In this document: piece after piece, positions 37,020 through 47,433 of the stretch
Layout: each line of letters starts with the position of its first letter
Position numbering within the stretch: position 1 is the stretch's first letter
Assembly (NCBI RefSeq): GCF_002968335.2
Contig: NZ_CP134398.1
Span: 3,534,001-3,598,000 of the forward strand
Length of the DNA: 64,000 nt
Direction of reading: 5' to 3'
Source: Mycobacterium sp. ITM-2016-00316
GTDB lineage: Bacteria; Actinomycetota; Actinomycetes; Mycobacteriales; Mycobacteriaceae
Program-made: the position numbers and the translations under genes
Notes under the pieces: model-generated
Databases searched by the model: none
The model's input: only the letters and a program-made list of their open reading frames with translations
Told to the model about the DNA's origin: nothing

Positions 37020-37844
37020 TCAGCGTGATTCCGACCACCGGAAGACGGTGAGGCAACCGATCAGTCCCCCGATACTCCATGCCGCCAGCACGAAGAAGAT
37101 CCGCCAGTGCTCCCAGCTGCCTGCCGGTTCGATGGCCGCCATCTCGGGTGGCAGCAGCACCGATCGGAAACCCTGCGCCATCCATTTGACCGGGAACAGC
37201 GAGCCGATCACCAGCATCCACGTCGGGAGCACCATGATCGGGACGTAGGTCCCCGACACGAACTGCAGACCGACCGCCGGACCGTTGGTCATGGCGGCGG
37301 CCGATACCGCACTGCTGGCGACGTTACTGATCAGCACGCCGAGCAACGAACAGCTGATGACGCCCAGCAGGAACACCCAGGTCAGGGTGAACCACCCGAA
37401 AACGTCGGTGGGCAGCCGAAGTCCGAACGCAAGCACACCCACCACCAGCAGCAGCACCGCCTCGGCCAGACTGACCACGAACACCAACATGATCTTGCCG
37501 ATGAAGTAGGACGTTGCCGTCGTCGGCGTTCCGTGCAGGCGGCGCAGGGCCCCGGTCTCCCGATCGGCGGCAATACTGATGCCCAGGTTCACGAACGACG
37601 TCGAAAGGATGCCGTAGGCGAGCATGCTTGCGGCGATCACCGCGCCGGTACTGACGTTGCCGTAGGGCAACTCCGCCGAGAATATGGACCCCAGCAGCAG
37701 ACAGATCACAGCCGGCATCGAGAAGGTCAACACCACCTGCTCGGGTCTGCGGTAGAACATCTTCAGTTCCGGGACCACCCGGGACCACCCGATGCGCAGC
37801 ACCGACGGGAGCGGCGCGCGGGTGTGCTGCCCGGCGGTGCTCAC
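37020..37844 (-). CDS. ABC-2 exporter, permease
   Basis: A 274-residue membrane protein with six transmembrane helices of the ABC-2 (DrrB/daunorubicin-type) family; a GAADRETGALRRLHGTPTT-like amphipathic segment (about residues 98-120) contacts the ATPase. GTG 37844 overlaps the ATPase stop by 4 nt; the much longer frame extending to 38369 is a shadow of the ATPase gene. With its ATPase it probably exports the product of the adjacent polyketide synthase. That role is inferred from coupling and family. Confidence 0.85.
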   Translation of the reverse strand: MSTAGQHTRAPLPSVLRIGWSRVVPELKMFYRRPEQVVLTFSMPAVICLLLGSIFSAELPYGNVSTGAVIAASMLAYGILSTSFVNLGISIAADRETGALRRLHGTPTTATSYFIGKIMLVFVVSLAEAVLLLVVGVLAFGLRLPTDVFGWFTLTWVFLLGVISCSLLGVLISNVASSAVSAAAMTNGPAVGLQFVSGTYVPIMVLPTWMLVIGSLFPVKWMAQGFRSVLLPPEMAAIEPAGSWEHWRIFFVLAAWSIGGLIGCLTVFRWSESR

Positions 37845-38692
37845 GAATGCCCGATCAGCTGTAGATAGGCGTCTTCGAGGGTCGGGCGTGTCACCGTCAG
37901 GCGATCCAGTTCGGCGCCACCGCTGCTGAGGCGGCGGATCAATTCGGTGGGTGTCGCCGTCCGTTCCACCCGCTCCCGGCCGCCGTCCATCCACCGGACA
38001 GTCGCAGCGGTGTCGACATGTTCGATCAGCCGGGCCGGTGAGTCGACCGCGACCACCGACCCGCCGGCGACGACGGCGACCCGGTCTGCCAACGCGGCCG
38101 CCTCTTCGAGGTAGTGCGTCGTCATCAAGATCGTCGTGCCGTCTGCCGCCAGCAGTCTGATGAGTTCCCAGAACTGTTGCCGGGCTTCGGGGTCGAATCC
38201 GGTGGTCGGTTCGTCCAGGAACAGCAATTCGGGCCGGCCCACGATGCCGAGGGCGACATCGAGGCGGCGGCGCTGACCGCCCGACAGGGTCCCGACCCTC
38301 GCCTCGACGACCGGTGCGAGACCGACGAGATCGAGCACCTCTGCCGGTTCCCTGGCCGCACCGTAGCAACGACCGAACATCTGCACGGTTTCGCCCACGG
38401 TGAGCATCCCGGCATCACTGACCTCTTGGAGGACGATCCCGATCCGTGCGCGCCACTGTCTGCCCGCCGTTCCCGGGTCTGCTCCGAGCACGCTCACCTG
38501 TCCCGCGTCGCGCCTGCGGTTTCCCTCCAGGATCTCGACGGTCGTCGACTTGCCTGCGCCGTTCGGCCCGAGAATCGCAAAGATCTCCCCGTAGTCGACA
38601 TCGAGGTCGAGATCGTCGACCGCCCGCAGCGCTCCGTACGACTTGGACAGACCCCGCACCTGGACAGCCCGGGCGGGGGCCGCACCGCTCAC
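37841..38692 (-). CDS. ABC-2 exporter, ATP-binding protein (DrrA-like)
   Basis: A 283-residue ATPase: Walker A GPNGAGKST, signature LSGGQRRRLDVALGI, Walker B LLFLDEPTTGFD, switch His MTTHYLEEA. The C-terminal part (about 215-283, ending LEDAYLQLIGHS) is the DrrA-type tail. GTG 38692 overlaps the PKS stop by 4 nt, and the permease start overlaps this gene's stop by 4 nt, so PKS, ATPase and permease are translationally chained. DrrAB-type pairs export lipids or antibiotics. Confidence 0.88.
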   Translation of the reverse strand: MSGAAPARAVQVRGLSKSYGALRAVDDLDLDVDYGEIFAILGPNGAGKSTTVEILEGNRRRDAGQVSVLGADPGTAGRQWRARIGIVLQEVSDAGMLTVGETVQMFGRCYGAAREPAEVLDLVGLAPVVEARVGTLSGGQRRRLDVALGIVGRPELLFLDEPTTGFDPEARQQFWELIRLLAADGTTILMTTHYLEEAAALADRVAVVAGGSVVAVDSPARLIEHVDTAATVRWMDGGRERVERTATPTELIRRLSSGGAELDRLTVTRPTLEDAYLQLIGHS

Positions 38693-41600
38693 GACTGGAG
38701 TCTTCCGGCATCCGGTTGTGCGCCGTCGGCCTCGATCTCCGCCAACAGCGCTCGCAGTTCTGATTCGGACAGATCGTCCAGCAGGACGTCGACATCGTCG
38801 AGGTCCGCACCGGTCTGGTCGTCGGCCGACGCCTCGTCCGAGACGGGCGCATCACCGTGAATCGCCTGCAACTCGGTGAGGATCCGCTCGGACAGCGAGT
38901 TCACACTGACGCCACGCAGTATCTCCAGCACGGGGACATCGATCGAGAAGCTCGCGTTGATGCGGACCCGGAACTCCATGGCCATCATCGAATCCAGACC
39001 GATATCGTCGAGCATGGCGCCGGTGTCGATATCGGTGACGCCGCAGTCGAATACGTCGGCCACGACCTCCAGGACACGCTCGGAGATGAGGGCCGCGCGT
39101 CCGGTCGCCGGGGTCGCGGCGAGCACGTCGAGGATCGACGATCCCGAGGCGTCCTGCGCCGCGCCCGTGTCGACGGATTCGAGTTCGCCGAACATCGCGG
39201 GCAGGGGCCCGCCCATTCCTGCCTGGCGGGCCCGGGTCCAATCAACGGTGATCGCCACGACACTGGGCACTGTCTGCTTGATGAGCCTGTCGAGGATTCG
39301 AGCGCCGACGGCGGGCGTGATGAGCTCGATCCCCCGCTGCGCGTACACCTTCTCCAGCTTGAGTTCTTCGACCATTCCGACCGACCATGGTCCCCAGCCG
39401 ATCGTGATGGCCGGACGTCCTTGCCCCCGAAGTTGGTACGCGAAGGCATCGAGAAAGGCGTTGGCGGCGGCGTAATTTCCCTGCCCCGGAGCCGCGATGG
39501 TCGAACCCGCGGACCCGAACATGACGAAGAAGTCGAGATTTTGCCCCTCGAAGGCATGGTGCAGCACCTTGGCGCCGGTGATCTTGGGTGCGGTTACCTT
39601 CGCGTAGTCCTCTTCGCGCATGTTGATCAGCAATTGGTCGCTCACCGCACCGGCGGCATGCACGATTCCACGCACCGGCCGCCCGCCCCGCGAACGATGG
39701 TCGGCCAGCCACGAGGTGACGTCATCGGCGACCGTGACATCGACGCTGGCCGTTTCGACTTGAGCTCCGAGCCGCTCGATCATCCGGAGTGCGGTGACGG
39801 TCTCGAAGTGCGGATCGCCATCGGCCAGCGCGGCCCAGTGTGATCTCGGCGGGACCGGAGTCCGCCCGAGCAGGGTGATATGGCGCGCACCGCGTTCGGC
39901 GAGGTAGGTGGCAACGACCCTGCCCAGCGCACCTGCCCCGCCGGTGACGACGTAGGTCGCATCGGCGGAAAGCTTGGTGGGGAACGGGTAGGTCAGTTCC
40001 TTGCACAGCCGGAGGCGGGGGACGAACGTCTTGGCGCCCCTGATCGCGATCTGATCTTCGCTGCCGTCACCGAGCACGTGGTCGGAGATTCGCTTCGCGA
40101 TCTCCACCTGGTTGTCGGCGCTGTCCACATCGATGAGGCCGCCCCAGTACCCGGAGAACTCCTGGTGCCCTATGACGCGGCCCAGACCCCATATCGAGGC
40201 CTGTTCTGCGCCGGTCAGCGTGGTGCCGGGTGCCGCCTGCGAGTTGGCGGTCACCAGAAAGAGTCTCGGGTTCCCGGCCTTCACCTCGGCCAGCGCCTTC
40301 ACCAGTCGCAGAACGGTGAAAGGGCCGATGTCGTCGGAGTCGCCGGCGTCCGCTGACATGTCCAACGGCCAGCAATCGATGATTCCGGCAAGTCCACGAT
40401 CATCGCTGGCGAGTCCGTCGATCAGCGCGTTCCAGTCGACGCCGTCAGCCGGGTACTGCACGGTGTCGACGTGGTGACCGCGTGACCGCATGTCGTCGGC
40501 GAGCGCCTTTCCGATACCGGAATCGTCGGCCAGCACCAGCCAGCACAGGGCTTCAGAGCCGGATTCTGCGACGGTTTCCGTTGCGGTGTCGGTCATCTCG
40601 GACCAGTGCAACTCGTACAGTCCCTTGTCGATGTGCTCGACCGACATCCGGGAGGACGAGCTCAGCGATTGCACGGTGAACCCGTCGAACACGGCGAGCA
40701 CACCACCCCGGTCATCGGTGATCGAGATATCGCATTCGACCGCATCTCTGGTCGCCGAGACCACGCGCACCTGCACCCTCATGTCCGCGGCAGGCGGCCC
40801 ATAGACGGCGCAGTGCCGTATGCGGGTGGGCAGGTATGGGTCCTCGTTCTCCTCCTGCCCGGAGAACGGTGCGCCGAAAAGAGTTTGGAAGGCCCCGTCG
40901 ATGAGTGCCGGGTGGAAGCGGTATTGCGCGACCTCAGCGGCGACCCGGGCGGGTATCGTCAGCTCGGCGACCGCCCAGTCGTGACCGGCTGTCACACCGG
41001 ATACCGCCCGGAACGCATCGCCGTAGTCGAACCCGAGGTCACTCGTGCGGCGGTAGAACTGCTCACAGTCCATCTCTGCGCGCGGGCCCACCTCCTGCAC
41101 ACCGCCCAGATCGGTCGGCGCCGCAAGCGTGCCGAGTTCGGCGGTCGCGGTGATCGCCCACTTGAGATCACCGTCCGAAGTGACCGTGAAGGACGCGAAT
41201 TCCAGTGTGCCGTCGTCCTTGTTCAGGGTGGTCCTGATGACGGGATCGCAGGTGTCATCCAGGATGACGGCACGGTGCAGCACCAGATTGTCGATGCTGT
41301 GGTCGGATCCGTAGGTTTCCCTGGCTGCGGCCAGCGCCATCTCGACGTACACCGCTCCGGGAACCACCACGCTGCCCTGCACCCGGTGATCGGCGAGGAA
41401 CTCAAGGGTGGCGGTGCTGATCTCGGCTTCCCAGGTCGGATGTACCCCGCGGATGGGCTGACCGAGCAACGGATGCACCGGCCGGTAGAACAACGTCTCT
41501 TCGATTTCGTAATTGTCGTACCAGAAGCGTTTGGTCTGCCATGGATAGCTCGGAATTTTCAGCAACCGAGCGTCGCCGCGAGGATGCACGCAGTCCCAGG

Positions 41601-44189
41601 CGATATCGTGGCCGGCGTTGTGCAGCACGCCGACACAGTTCAGCAGCGTGCGAACATCGTCGTCCTCGCGCCGCTGCGTAGCTGTGACCGAGACCCGCTG
41701 CGTTCCCGCAATTTCCATGATGGAAGCAGCCAGCACCGGGTGGGGTCCGAGCTCGATGAAATGGGTGTAACCATCGTCGAGCATCCGGCGAAGCGCCGGT
41801 TCGAAGAGAACGGTGGCCCGGGTGTTCTGCCACCAGTAGGCCGCGCCGGCGTCATAACGGGTCAACAGTTCACCGGTGACCGTCGAATAGAGCGGCAGAT
41901 TCGCGGACTTCGACGACAGAGACGAGAGGGCGCCGTAGAGCTCGTCCTTGATCGCGTCCATGTAGTGGGTGTGGTACGGCACCTTCACCGCGAGGTACCG
42001 GTTGAAGATCTGCGACTCATCCAGTTGGCGGGCAATGTCTTCCAGGACATCACCGTCCCCTGCGATAGTGACCGCCGCCGGACTGTTGATGGCGGCGATC
42101 GACACCCGGCGGCCGAATTCGTCGATCATCTTTTCGTCGAGAGTCTGCATGAGGGTTTCGGCGTCCAGGCCGACGGCCAGCATCCGGCCCTGACCGCTGG
42201 TGCGCTGTTGCAGACGGCTGCGGTGATGGATCACCTCGATGGCCTGCTCGAAAGAGAGCAACCCGGCGAGGTGGTGAGCCGCGACTTCGCCTGCGCTGTG
42301 GCCGATCACGGCGTCGGGTGTGACCCCGAAGTGGGCGAGCTGTTCGGCCAGCGCCACCTGGATCGCAAAATTGGCAGGCTGCGCGAATTCGGTGTCCCCC
42401 ATCCGGGAAGCGGATTCGTCACGTCGCAGTTCCTCGATCAGCGACCAGTCCACGTACTTCGACAGTTCTCGCGAGCTGCGCAGGATGCTTGCGGTGAAGA
42501 CCGGGAACACGTCCAACAATCCCCGGCACATCTGCCACCACTGCGGACCCATGCCGGTGCAGACGAAAGCCACTTTGGGCGCGGTGGATGCCGTTCGGCC
42601 GGTGGTGATGTCACCGCCGTTGCCGACGGCACGCAATTGCTCACGCGCGTCGGCGATGTCTTCGGCGATCAGTGTGTGCCGATGGCTGAGATGCGCCCGC
42701 CGCCGGGCGAGTGTGTGACCGAGGTCGGGCAGCGTGATGTCGGGATGGCGGTCCAGGTGGTCGGCCAACCGAGCGGCCGACGCAATCAACGCCTGCTCGC
42801 TGCGCCCGGAGATCGGCAGCACGGTCAGCGGCAGCGCCTCGGTGTGTGCTGCGGTGTCCCGCCGCGCGACCGGGGGTTCGGCAAGGACAACGTGGGCATT
42901 GGTGCCCCCGAATCCGAACGAGTTGACCCCGACCACCCGACGGTCGGTCTCGGGAAAGGGCCTTCCCGCGGAGGGGATCTCGAGTTTGAGTTCATCGACC
43001 GAGACGTGCGTGGTCGGGTTCTGCAGATGCAGGTTGGCCGGCACATATCCGTGTTTGACGACCAGCGCCGCCTTGATCAGCCCGGCCACTCCGGCCCCGG
43101 CTTCGAGGTGACCGATGTTCGTCTTGACAGAACCGATCAGCAGGGGCTGCGTGGCCGACCGCTCTGACGTGAGTGCGTGCGCCAGCGCCCGCATCTCGAT
43201 GGGGTCGCCGACCGGCGTACCCGTCCCATGCGCTTCCACATACCCGACCTGGGTGGGTGCGACGCCGGCGCGCCGCAGCGCCGTTCGGATCGCCGCTTCC
43301 TGCGCTTCTTCGCGCGGCACGGTGATGCCGTCGGTGTGCCCGTCCTGCGAGACGGCGGTCCCGAGAATCTGCGCGTAGACGTCGTCGCCGTCGGTCAGCG
43401 CCTGCGCGAGCGATTTGATGATGACGACTGCGCCGCCCTCACCCCGTGCGTACCCGTCCGCTGAATCGGAGAAGGCCTTGCTCCGCCCCTCGGGGCTGAG
43501 GAATCCGCTCCGCGATTCGGCGATGGCGGTGTTGGGACCGCCCATGATGTTGACACCGCCGGCGAGCGCCACTGCACATTCGCCGTTCCAGATGCTCTGC
43601 GCCGCAAGGTGCACGGCGACCAGCGAGCTGAGCACGCCGTATCGATCGTCATGCTCGGGCCGCGGAAGTCGAACGCGTGGGAGATGCGGTTCGCCAGCAT
43701 TGTCATCATCATCCCGGTGGCCGAATGGGCCTTGAACCGGTAACGGCTGCTGCGACCCTGGTTCTGTAGGAGTTGATAGTCCAGCGTGAAACCGCCGATG
43801 AACACGCCGACGTCGGTACCTGCCAGCCGATCGGCGGGTATCCCCCCGTCTTCGAACGCCTCCCAGGTGGCCTCCAGCAGCAGGCGCTGCTGCGGGTCCA
43901 AGGAATGGGCCTCGCGCGGCGAGATGCCGAAGAACTGGGGATCGAACTGGTCGATCTCGGACAGGAACCCGCCCCGGCGTGTGACGACCTTGCCCATCTT
44001 CGCCGGGTTCGGGTCGTGGTATCGCCCCGCATCCCAGCGTGACGCAGGGACGTCACCGGTGGCATCGACCTCATCGCACAGCAGCCGCCAGAAGGCCTGC
44101 GCCGAATCGGCACCGCCGGGGAATCTACATCCGATCCCGACTATCGCCAGCGGTTCACGGTCTATGGGCAGTGGTTCGGTCACTGGCAT
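38689..44189 (-). pseudogene. Type I polyketide synthase (KS-AT-DH-KR-ACP) with 1-nt frameshift
   Basis: About 1833 residues in two frames. The first frame (from ATG 44189, after GAGAAAG) gives the KS N-terminus EPLAIVGIGCRFPGG through MTIDTACS; the second continues with SLVAVHLAAQSIW. One base is missing at 43629/43630, right after the active-site Cys of DTACSSS. Downstream are KS histidines (EAHGTGTPVGDP, NIGHLEAGAG), AT (GHSAGEVAAHH, with VPYH at the specificity position), DH (LADHRVQGSVVVPG), a KR with its structural half (VTGGAGALGRVVATYLA; GSAGSTIAAPGQGNYAAAN), and ACP (IGLDSMMAMEF). There is no ER or thioesterase. The tail LLDDLSESELRALL resembles a PKS C-terminal segment. Order and size resemble iterative MSAS-like synthases. 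Only the single base prevents a full-length protein, so sequencing error or recent inactivation are both possible. Confidence 0.85.
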
Positions 44190-44291
44190 CGGCACTTTCT
44201 CGTCGCGCTACACACTTCGCGAGGTATTCGTAGCCGCAGCGACAATGGATGGGATCCCGGACTGATGAATTTCGTGCTGATGCGGTCGGGT

Positions 44292-46070
44292 TCAGTTCGG
44301 CTGCAGGACCGGCGATCCGGTGACGATCCAGTCGGCGCTGATGGGAGCGATCTCCTGATCCCGGCGGTAGATCGCCCGCACTTCGCGTAGCAACGGATCG
44401 CGTTGCCAGGCCTGCACCTGGCGCATGACCTCATCGTCCTCGAACACCACGGCTTTTGCCGCCAGCACCGTCTCGACAAGCTGACCCGCAATCTGGTGCA
44501 GCAACCGAGCATTGGTGTCGAACTGAGCACCGAAGTCCGGGCTGGGTTCCACCATCGCGGCGTGCAGCGACACCATGAAGTTCAGGGGCGCGTACAGGTC
44601 CAGGAAGGGCACCGTGGCCTTCTCGGCCTCGGGTCCACGGCCCTCCAACGCGGCCCATTCACGGAAGAAGCGCTGAACCCGATTGCTCAGCGCGATGAGG
44701 CCTTCCAGTTGGGGCACGAACTCCGGGTCATCCGCGATGCGCACGAACCGATCATTCATGTAGAGCAGGCCGATGAATCCCCAGTAGAAGGCGATGTCCC
44801 AGACGACCTTCGCCGACATCACCGCAGGCGTCCCCATCAGCACGTACTGGTCCTGATACACCGCGAGCCACATCTCGGTGAGTGACCGGAACAGTGTGTC
44901 GCTGACCTGGGCACGGGCCAGCACGTCCTCGCCGCCCAGGTCGCGGACGATCATGTCGGTGATCAGGCCGTTGCCGATCGCGACCAGATCCAGACCGGAT
45001 GAGTACAGCGGGTCGAGGAAGACGCCGGCGTCTCCGGTGAGGCACCAGCGATCGGCACCGTCGAAGATCTTGGTGGCGCCGTGGCTGTACTTCTTCATGA
45101 CCCGGAAGTCCCTGATCTGGTCCTCATGTTGGTCCAGCACCGCTGCGCACTGCGGTTCGTGTGCACGCAACCACGCCCTGGCCTTGGCCAGCGTGTTGAA
45201 CCCGTCGAACGGATGCAGCGCAGGGTCGGCGACGATACCGACGCTGGTGGCCCCGGAGCCCAGTCGGATCAGCCAGACCCAGTAGCCCTCCCCCATCAGA
45301 TGGTTCGTCGACATGGCCCGGTTGCCCTCGACAAGACGGCTGTGGAAGTCGGGGTCGTCGCTCCAGCCGTTGATGTCGATCTCGGTGGCCACCCGCAGCC
45401 ATGCCGCATTGCAGTGATGGTGGTTGGGCTGTTTGAGGTCCAGTTGCCGGGGCAGCGTCCGGCTCCGGCCGGAGGCGTCGACCACCCACCGGGCCGTGGT
45501 GTCCGTGCGTTCTTCATCGGTCTGCACGGACACCGTGTGCGAGCTGCTGTCACGACCGAGGGCGACGCCGGCGACGCGACCACGCCGGAAGCCGATACCC
45601 GCTGCCAGACAACGGGTGTGCAGCTCGTTCTCCAACCGCCCCCGATCGATCTGATAGGTGACCAGCGGGACGAACGTCGAGCCTCCCAGCTCCATCCGGG
45701 CAGCGATATCGCTGTTGCGTTCGTGCGAGAAGAACATTCGCAGGCCCATCTTGCGAATGTGCGCCGTCTGCAGGTGCTCACCGAGGCCCAGCCGATCACG
45801 CAGGTAGTGCGCGGACACCTCCACCGTCGATTCGCCGACGGTATGGGTGATTTCCGACACCGGATGGGTGTGCGGCTCGACGATCAGGATGCGCGTCTGC
45901 GGACGCGCGTTCCGGATCTCCAGCGCAAGCGCCATGGCTGCGATGCCGCCGCCGGCGATCGCCACATCGTGGTCGGTCGATGGAACATCGGCCGCGGGCA
46001 GCTGGCTTCTGATCTTGCGCGCGAGGGCCGCCCGGGCCTGCGCATCGAGTCGCGAGAGTTGGGGCCGCAT
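44292..46070 (-). CDS. FAD-dependent halogenase-like enzyme
   Basis: About 592 residues from ATG 46070 (MRPQLSRLDA); the longer frame upstream has no ribosome site. Residues 38-60 bind FAD (VAIAGGGIAAMALALEI). Further halogenase-family features are VGEST near 78, a Lys in HIRKMGLRMFF at the position of the catalytic Lys of flavin halogenases acting on carrier-bound or phenolic substrates, GYWVWLIRLGSGATSVGIV in place of the WxWxIP motif (Arg replaces Pro), and FLDPLYSSGLDLV. The enzyme could halogenate or hydroxylate a PKS-bound intermediate. The Pro to Arg change leaves open a non-halogenating oxygenase. It lies 100 nt upstream of the PKS on the same strand. Confidence 0.75.
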   Translation of the reverse strand: MRPQLSRLDAQARAALARKIRSQLPAADVPSTDHDVAIAGGGIAAMALALEIRNARPQTRILIVEPHTHPVSEITHTVGESTVEVSAHYLRDRLGLGEHLQTAHIRKMGLRMFFSHERNSDIAARMELGGSTFVPLVTYQIDRGRLENELHTRCLAAGIGFRRGRVAGVALGRDSSSHTVSVQTDEERTDTTARWVVDASGRSRTLPRQLDLKQPNHHHCNAAWLRVATEIDINGWSDDPDFHSRLVEGNRAMSTNHLMGEGYWVWLIRLGSGATSVGIVADPALHPFDGFNTLAKARAWLRAHEPQCAAVLDQHEDQIRDFRVMKKYSHGATKIFDGADRWCLTGDAGVFLDPLYSSGLDLVAIGNGLITDMIVRDLGGEDVLARAQVSDTLFRSLTEMWLAVYQDQYVLMGTPAVMSAKVVWDIAFYWGFIGLLYMNDRFVRIADDPEFVPQLEGLIALSNRVQRFFREWAALEGRGPEAEKATVPFLDLYAPLNFMVSLHAAMVEPSPDFGAQFDTNARLLHQIAGQLVETVLAAKAVVFEDDEVMRQVQAWQRDPLLREVRAIYRRDQEIAPISADWIVTGSPVLQPN

Positions 46071-46138
46071 GAATTCAACATACCCACAATGAGTGGAGTT
46101 CAGCCGTGAAACGGTAGGGGGCAGAACAGCAACCCGCG

Positions 46139-47386
46139 CTACACACTCGCCGCAACACGCTGGTGACGGCCGTACACCGCTTCGAAGATCGGTGACGTCA
46201 TGAGGGTGGTCACCACCGCCACGATCACCAGGATCGTGAAGAGGGTGGGGGTGATGATCCCGGCTTCGAGCCCGATGTTGAGGAGTATCAACTCGATGAG
46301 TCCGCGCGCGTTCATCAGCGCACCCAGCGCCACCGACTCGCGCATGGGCACCTTGCTCAGCCGCGCCGCCACCGCGCACGCCACGCCCTTACCCACGACG
46401 GCGACGACGATGAGACCGAGGGTGACCGCCCACAGCGCCGGGGTGTTCACGAGCCCGATCTGCGTGTTCAGACCCGAGTAGACGAAGAACAGGGGCAGCA
46501 GCAGCTTGGTGGTGAGCGGCTCCAGTTTGTCGGTGAGATTGGTGGCGAAGAACCCAGACGGCATCGCCACGCCGAGCAGGAAGGCCCCGAAGATCGCGTA
46601 GATGCCGATGATGTCGGTGAACCATGCGCAGGCCATCAACAGGATCAGCACGGTACTGAGCATCGACGGCGAGACACCCTGGTTGTCTTCGGCCATCCTG
46701 CCCAGGGGCCGCAGGCCGCGTCGACCGATGGTCAGCAGCACCAGGGTGTAGAGCAGACCGCCACCGATTGCGATGACCGCCAGCATCGGGCTGTTGCGGT
46801 GGATGGCCAGCACGGCGGCCAGGATGCACCACGAGACGGCATCTGCCGTCGCGCCGCACGCCAGCGCCAGCGTGCCCAAAGACGTTCCGGTCAGCTTTTT
46901 TTCGAAGATGATCCGGGCGAGCATCGGGAACGCGGTGATGGCGATCGAGGCCCCGAGGAACATCATGGCCATCCCCAGCGTGACGCCGTCCCCGAAAAAA
47001 CCACCGGCGCTCAGCAGCGGTATCGCGGCCAGTGCACCGATGGCCAACGGCGCAACCGTGCCGGTGATGGACACCGCGGCCGCGGTACCGGCCCGCTGCC
47101 GGACGTGCTCGACGTCGAAGTTCAGCCCGATGATGAACATATAGAGCACCAACCCGACCTGCGCGGCGGTGTACAGCACCAGGTTCGGCGTCCCGGTCGG
47201 GAACAGGTCGCCTTGTAGATCAGGGGCGATTCGTCCCAGCAGAGACGGTCCCAGCACGACACCAGCGATCATCTCGCCGACGACCTGCGGTTGCCCCACT
47301 CGTTGAGCAACCAGTCCGGCCAACTTGCATGCGGCGAGAATGACGGTGAGCTGGAGGAAGAAATGGATCGCGATTTCCGCGGGCAT
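46139..47386 (-). CDS. Cation:proton antiporter (CPA2/KefB-like)
   Basis: A 415-residue protein with 12-13 transmembrane helices of the Na+/H+ exchanger fold: QPQVVGEMIAGVVLGPSLLG near 30, FIIGLNFD near 85, a polar ALACGATADAVSWC ion-binding helix near 175-190 and MNARGLIELILLNIGL near 360. It lacks a C-terminal TrkA-N/RCK domain. It moves K+ or Na+ against protons. Such antiporters accompany several halogenase-containing polyketide clusters, and this gene lies 68 nt upstream of the halogenase-like gene, so it is probably part of the cluster. Confidence 0.85.
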   Translation of the reverse strand: MPAEIAIHFFLQLTVILAACKLAGLVAQRVGQPQVVGEMIAGVVLGPSLLGRIAPDLQGDLFPTGTPNLVLYTAAQVGLVLYMFIIGLNFDVEHVRQRAGTAAAVSITGTVAPLAIGALAAIPLLSAGGFFGDGVTLGMAMMFLGASIAITAFPMLARIIFEKKLTGTSLGTLALACGATADAVSWCILAAVLAIHRNSPMLAVIAIGGGLLYTLVLLTIGRRGLRPLGRMAEDNQGVSPSMLSTVLILLMACAWFTDIIGIYAIFGAFLLGVAMPSGFFATNLTDKLEPLTTKLLLPLFFVYSGLNTQIGLVNTPALWAVTLGLIVVAVVGKGVACAVAARLSKVPMRESVALGALMNARGLIELILLNIGLEAGIITPTLFTILVIVAVVTTLMTSPIFEAVYGRHQRVAASV

Positions 47387-47433
47387 GCGTCAGGGTAACC
47401 AGTCGATCGGGATCGCCTGCGCGACGGGACTGC

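Noticed and set aside
38689..41000. Enoyl reductase domain in the PKS
   Set aside because: The region between DH and KR holds only the structural half of the ketoreductase; no ER nucleotide-binding motif was seen.
40606..43167. Plus-strand open frame of 853 codons over the PKS
   Set aside because: It is antisense to well-conserved AT, DH and KS domains, and its protein is rich in His, Arg, Gly and Pro as expected for a high-GC shadow frame.
38689..43635. Two independent PKS genes instead of one frameshifted gene
   Set aside because: The second frame begins in the middle of the KS active-site motif and lacks the KS N-terminus, which the first frame supplies; one restored base joins them.
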